Source: Phycisphaerae bacterium
GTDB taxonomy: Bacteria > Planctomycetota > Phycisphaerae > UBA1845 > UTPLA1
Assembly: GCA_016935885.1 (NCBI GenBank)
Contig: JAFGQA010000251.1
Location: 1 to 17,674 of the forward strand
Direction of reading: 5' to 3'
Length of the DNA stretch: 17,674 bases
Notes under the pieces: generated by a model
Seen by the model: only the letters and a program-made list of their open reading frames with translations
The model's database searches: none
What the model was told of the DNA's origin: nothing
Position numbers and translations under genes: made by a program
In this document: piece by piece, positions 14,335-17,674 of the stretch
How the letters are laid out: every line of letters starts with the position of its first letter
Position numbering within the stretch: position 1 is the stretch's first letter

Positions 14335-14865
14335 CTAGAGCTTCTCCACGGTCACGTTCTGATTGGCGTAGATGCTGATTTCCCCGGCGACCTTCAGTCC
14401 CGCCTCCACGATTGCCGCGGCCGACATCGACGTGTGCGCCAACAGCACCCGTGCCGCTGCCAGGGCGCAGTCGCCGCCGCTGCCAATGGCCAGGATGCCG
14501 TCCGTCGGCTCGATCACGTCGCCGTTGCCACCGATGATCAGACTGGACTCGCCATCGGCGACGGCCAACAGGCTTTCCAATCGGCGAAGCGCCCGGTCGG
14601 TCCGCCAGTCCTTGGCCAACTCGATCGCCGCGCGCTTGGTGTTGCCCTTGTATTCCTCCAGCTTGCCCTCAAACCGCTCCAGCAGGGCGAAGGCGTCCGC
14701 CGCCGATCCGGCAAAGCCGACCAGTACCTGATCCTTGTAGAGCCGGCGGATCTTCACCGCGTCGCCCTTGAGTATGGAATCACCCAACGTCACTTGGCCG
14801 TCCCCCCCTATGGCCACCTGACCGTCGCGCCGCACTGATAAGATGGTCGTCGATCGTATTCGCAT
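14335..14865 (-). CDS. hslV: ATP-dependent protease peptidase subunit HslV (ClpQ)
   Basis: Proteasome-like threonine peptidase of the HslUV complex, 176 aa. The sequence begins [15 protein letters not shown]. The first of the two threonines (T6) is the catalytic Thr1 after removal of a 5-residue propeptide, in place of the single Met removed in E. coli. Numbered from Thr1, Asp17 (GGDGQVTLG), Lys33 (DAVKIRRLY) and Ser124 (AIGSGG) are all present. The hallmark [24 protein letters not shown] and C-terminal [14 protein letters not shown] are conserved. The ATG at 14865 is chosen from this homology; 90 upstream in-frame codons are not HslV-like. No Shine-Dalgarno sequence is obvious. hslU is not adjacent on either side. 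The stop codon falls at the edge of a repeat element. Confidence 0.96.
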   Translation of the reverse strand: MRIRSTTILSVRRDGQVAIGGDGQVTLGDSILKGDAVKIRRLYKDQVLVGFAGSAADAFALLERFEGKLEEYKGNTKRAAIELAKDWRTDRALRRLESLLAVADGESSLIIGGNGDVIEPTDGILAIGSGGDCALAAARVLLAHTSMSAAAIVEAGLKVAGEISIYANQNVTVEKL

Positions 14866-15282
14866 CGTCTGGTCCGCCGTTGTTGAGGCCCGCAGTCCGC
14901 GTTCAACGGTATCATTCTCGCACGAGAAACCCAAGTCTGCCATCCATTCGGCATTTGCGTGGGCGGTGTCGAAGATATGCGCGCTGCGCCGAGGGGGCCG
15001 AAATCGGCATGTGCGAGCCGGAGGACCTTGCAGGGTCTCGAATGCAGATAGATGTCCTCCCACCCGTCCCGTGCGCCGATCCGGCGATGGAGGACCAGAT
15101 ACGCAAGCGCGGGCTCGCGGCCAGTGAATCGCCAACCGCTGGCGACGAGCTGAGAGCGTTCGTGAGGAGTTGGAGAGTCCGCAGAAGCCGGTGCCGCGGC
15201 TGGCTTGTCCGCCCGCCTTCCTCCCATTTGTATCGCGGCGTTGGCAGCAAGTACGTGCTTAGCGTTCAAACGGGGGTGGCAT

Positions 15283-15327
15283 GGGTAACGAACGGCACGC
15301 ACCACGGGGGCGGGACATTCATTACCC
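15283..15327. repeat. Imperfect hairpin repeat related to 162-210
   Basis: The left arm GGGTAACGAACG (15283-15294) pairs with CATTCATTACCC (15316-15327) at 10 of 12 positions. The sequence 15272-15300 is almost identical to the reverse complement of 190-218, including the outer GGGGTGGCA flank, so both belong to one dispersed repeat family. Confidence 0.7.
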
Positions 15328-15420
15328 GTGAGAGCAGGCTGAAACGGCCGCTGGTGCGAGAATCCCTCCTCCTCGCATCCACTTTCGGCGGGAATCCTCT
15401 CCCACGGCTCGACGCGGCGG

Positions 15421-15440
15421 GCCGAGAAGGGATTCTCGGC
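15421..15440. repeat. Small hairpin GCCGAGAA/TTCTCGGC
   Basis: Perfect 8-bp arms (15421-15428 and 15433-15440) around GGGA. There is no T-tract and no neighbouring gene end. Confidence 0.45.
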
Positions 15441-15457
15441 CCAGCGCAGATGCCAAC

Positions 15458-15494
15458 GGGTAAGCTCCGCCGCCGCTGGCGGCTCCGCTTACCC
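15458..15494. repeat. Palindromic hairpin repeat (GGGTAAGC type)
   Basis: The outer arms GGGTAAGC and GCTTACCC and the inner GCCGC/GGCGG pairing make a near-perfect stem. It is followed by ATGCCACCCC, the flank shared with the 162-210 family. The counterpart at 100-135 has the same GGGTAAGCTCCGCCGCC start. Confidence 0.7.
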
Positions 15495-15892
15495 ATGCCA
15501 CCCCGCTGAGGACGTACGGCAGCAAGCTGCCGGCAGACGCACCCACGTCTCGTGCACGCTCTGATGGGCATCGTTGCCCTCGTGCTTCGACACGGGCATC
15601 GATGGAAACCCCGTCGACGCGGTGCACCAACGCCTGTCTCGCGCGAGACACCACGCCGGCACGCTCAGGGCTCGGCTTGGGAAAAGACGCCCCGTCGCCG
15701 CCCGCCCGGAAACCGATGACGGTGGGCGTTAACGGATATCCGGCGGAGCCAACCAGTGGCACGGCGATTGCTAACCCAGGTCGGAATCCGCTACGATGTC
15801 CGACATGCAGGGCGAACCTGCCTGTGAGGCCAACGGCAACCGCGCATTGGGCTGCCTGACCGGCCGACACGCCACCCTGTTGTTTCGTGCGG

Positions 15893-17461
<1,569 letters not shown>

Positions 17462-17616
17462 AGGACGTTCAACACCCCTTCAAGGGATAGGCCCAGGGAA
17501 GGAGCTAGAGCAGTTTAGGCTTGAGATTGCCTATGCCGCCGACGCCGATCGGAACCGCGACCGTGAGGGAGCGGTCAGTGTTCACCCTTGAAGAACGTCG
17601 GCAAACTGGTCATCCC

Positions 17617-17638
17617 CGTCGGCCACAGGGGGCCGACG
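17617..17638. repeat. Hairpin downstream of gdhA
   Basis: CGTCGGCC (17617-17624) and GGCCGACG (17631-17638) form a perfect 8-bp stem with loop ACAGGG, about 155 nt after the gdhA stop. A weaker GACCG/CGGTC stem lies just upstream (about 17560-17577). Neither has a U-tract, so both look like dispersed palindromes; a role as gdhA 3' structure is possible. Confidence 0.5.
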
Positions 17639-17674
17639 CTACAACGAAGCGTCAATGGAGCATGCACGCTCAAC

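Noticed and set aside
14808..15305. 165-aa minus-strand frame overlapping the 5' end of hslV
   Set aside because: It overlaps hslV in another frame, begins inside repeat sequence and shows no recognisable domain. A decayed gene cannot be excluded without a homology search.

Overview
The window is high-GC DNA from a chromosome that looks planctomycetal. This is an inference from three things: a MoxR/DUF58/Bat operon with a (TSQP)n linker in its TPR protein, a flotillin paired with an NfeD/YqiJ-like protein, and intergenic spaces filled with many small palindromic and short tandem repeats. No rRNA, tRNA, CRISPR array, transposase or phage gene was recognised.

Layout. (1) Positions 1-414 hold no gene. 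They contain a truncated interspersed repeat, two hairpin repeats and a long imperfect inverted repeat that ends next to the batD stop. (2) Positions 415-8908, all minus strand, form a complete MoxR/Bat operon. In transcription order it reads MoxR-family AAA+ ATPase, DUF58 protein, predicted lipoprotein with a cytoplasmic domain (DUF4381-like), BatA (VWA), BatB (VWA), TPR protein (BatC-like), BatD. No batE is visible. The tight junctions (moxR-DUF58, batB-batC) are clean. Every spacer of about 90 bp or more carries 7- or 8-bp tandem repeats. (3) Positions 8909-9487 are the moxR upstream region, with an 18-bp tandem repeat and a perfect hairpin. (4) Positions 9488-10636 (-) encode a membrane-anchored TPR protein. 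(5) Positions 10984-14021 (-) hold a probable operon of an OB-fold (NfeD/YqiJ-like) membrane protein, a flotillin, and a two-TM protein of unknown function. (6) Positions 14335-14865 (-) encode the HslV protease subunit, without hslU beside it. (7) Positions 14866-16099 are non-coding and rich in hairpins. They end in a good sigma70-type promoter and ribosome binding site for gdhA (16100-17461, +), an NADP-type glutamate dehydrogenase.

How the genes work together. The Bat cluster is expected to be an envelope-stress or chaperone-like assembly: the MoxR ATPase works with VWA proteins, all of whose MIDAS motifs are intact here, plus TPR and BatD-type membrane partners. The NfeD/flotillin pair is expected to organise membrane microdomains. 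HslV (protein quality control) and GdhA (ammonium assimilation) are housekeeping genes.

The most unusual content is not a new enzyme system. It is the repeat landscape: at least one ~100-bp element with terminal inverted repeats in three copies, a hairpin family sharing a conserved flank, and short tandem repeats that appear to have supplied stop codons and an N-terminus to neighbouring genes. The other standout is an Asp/His-rich loop in the NfeD-like protein that looks metal-binding.
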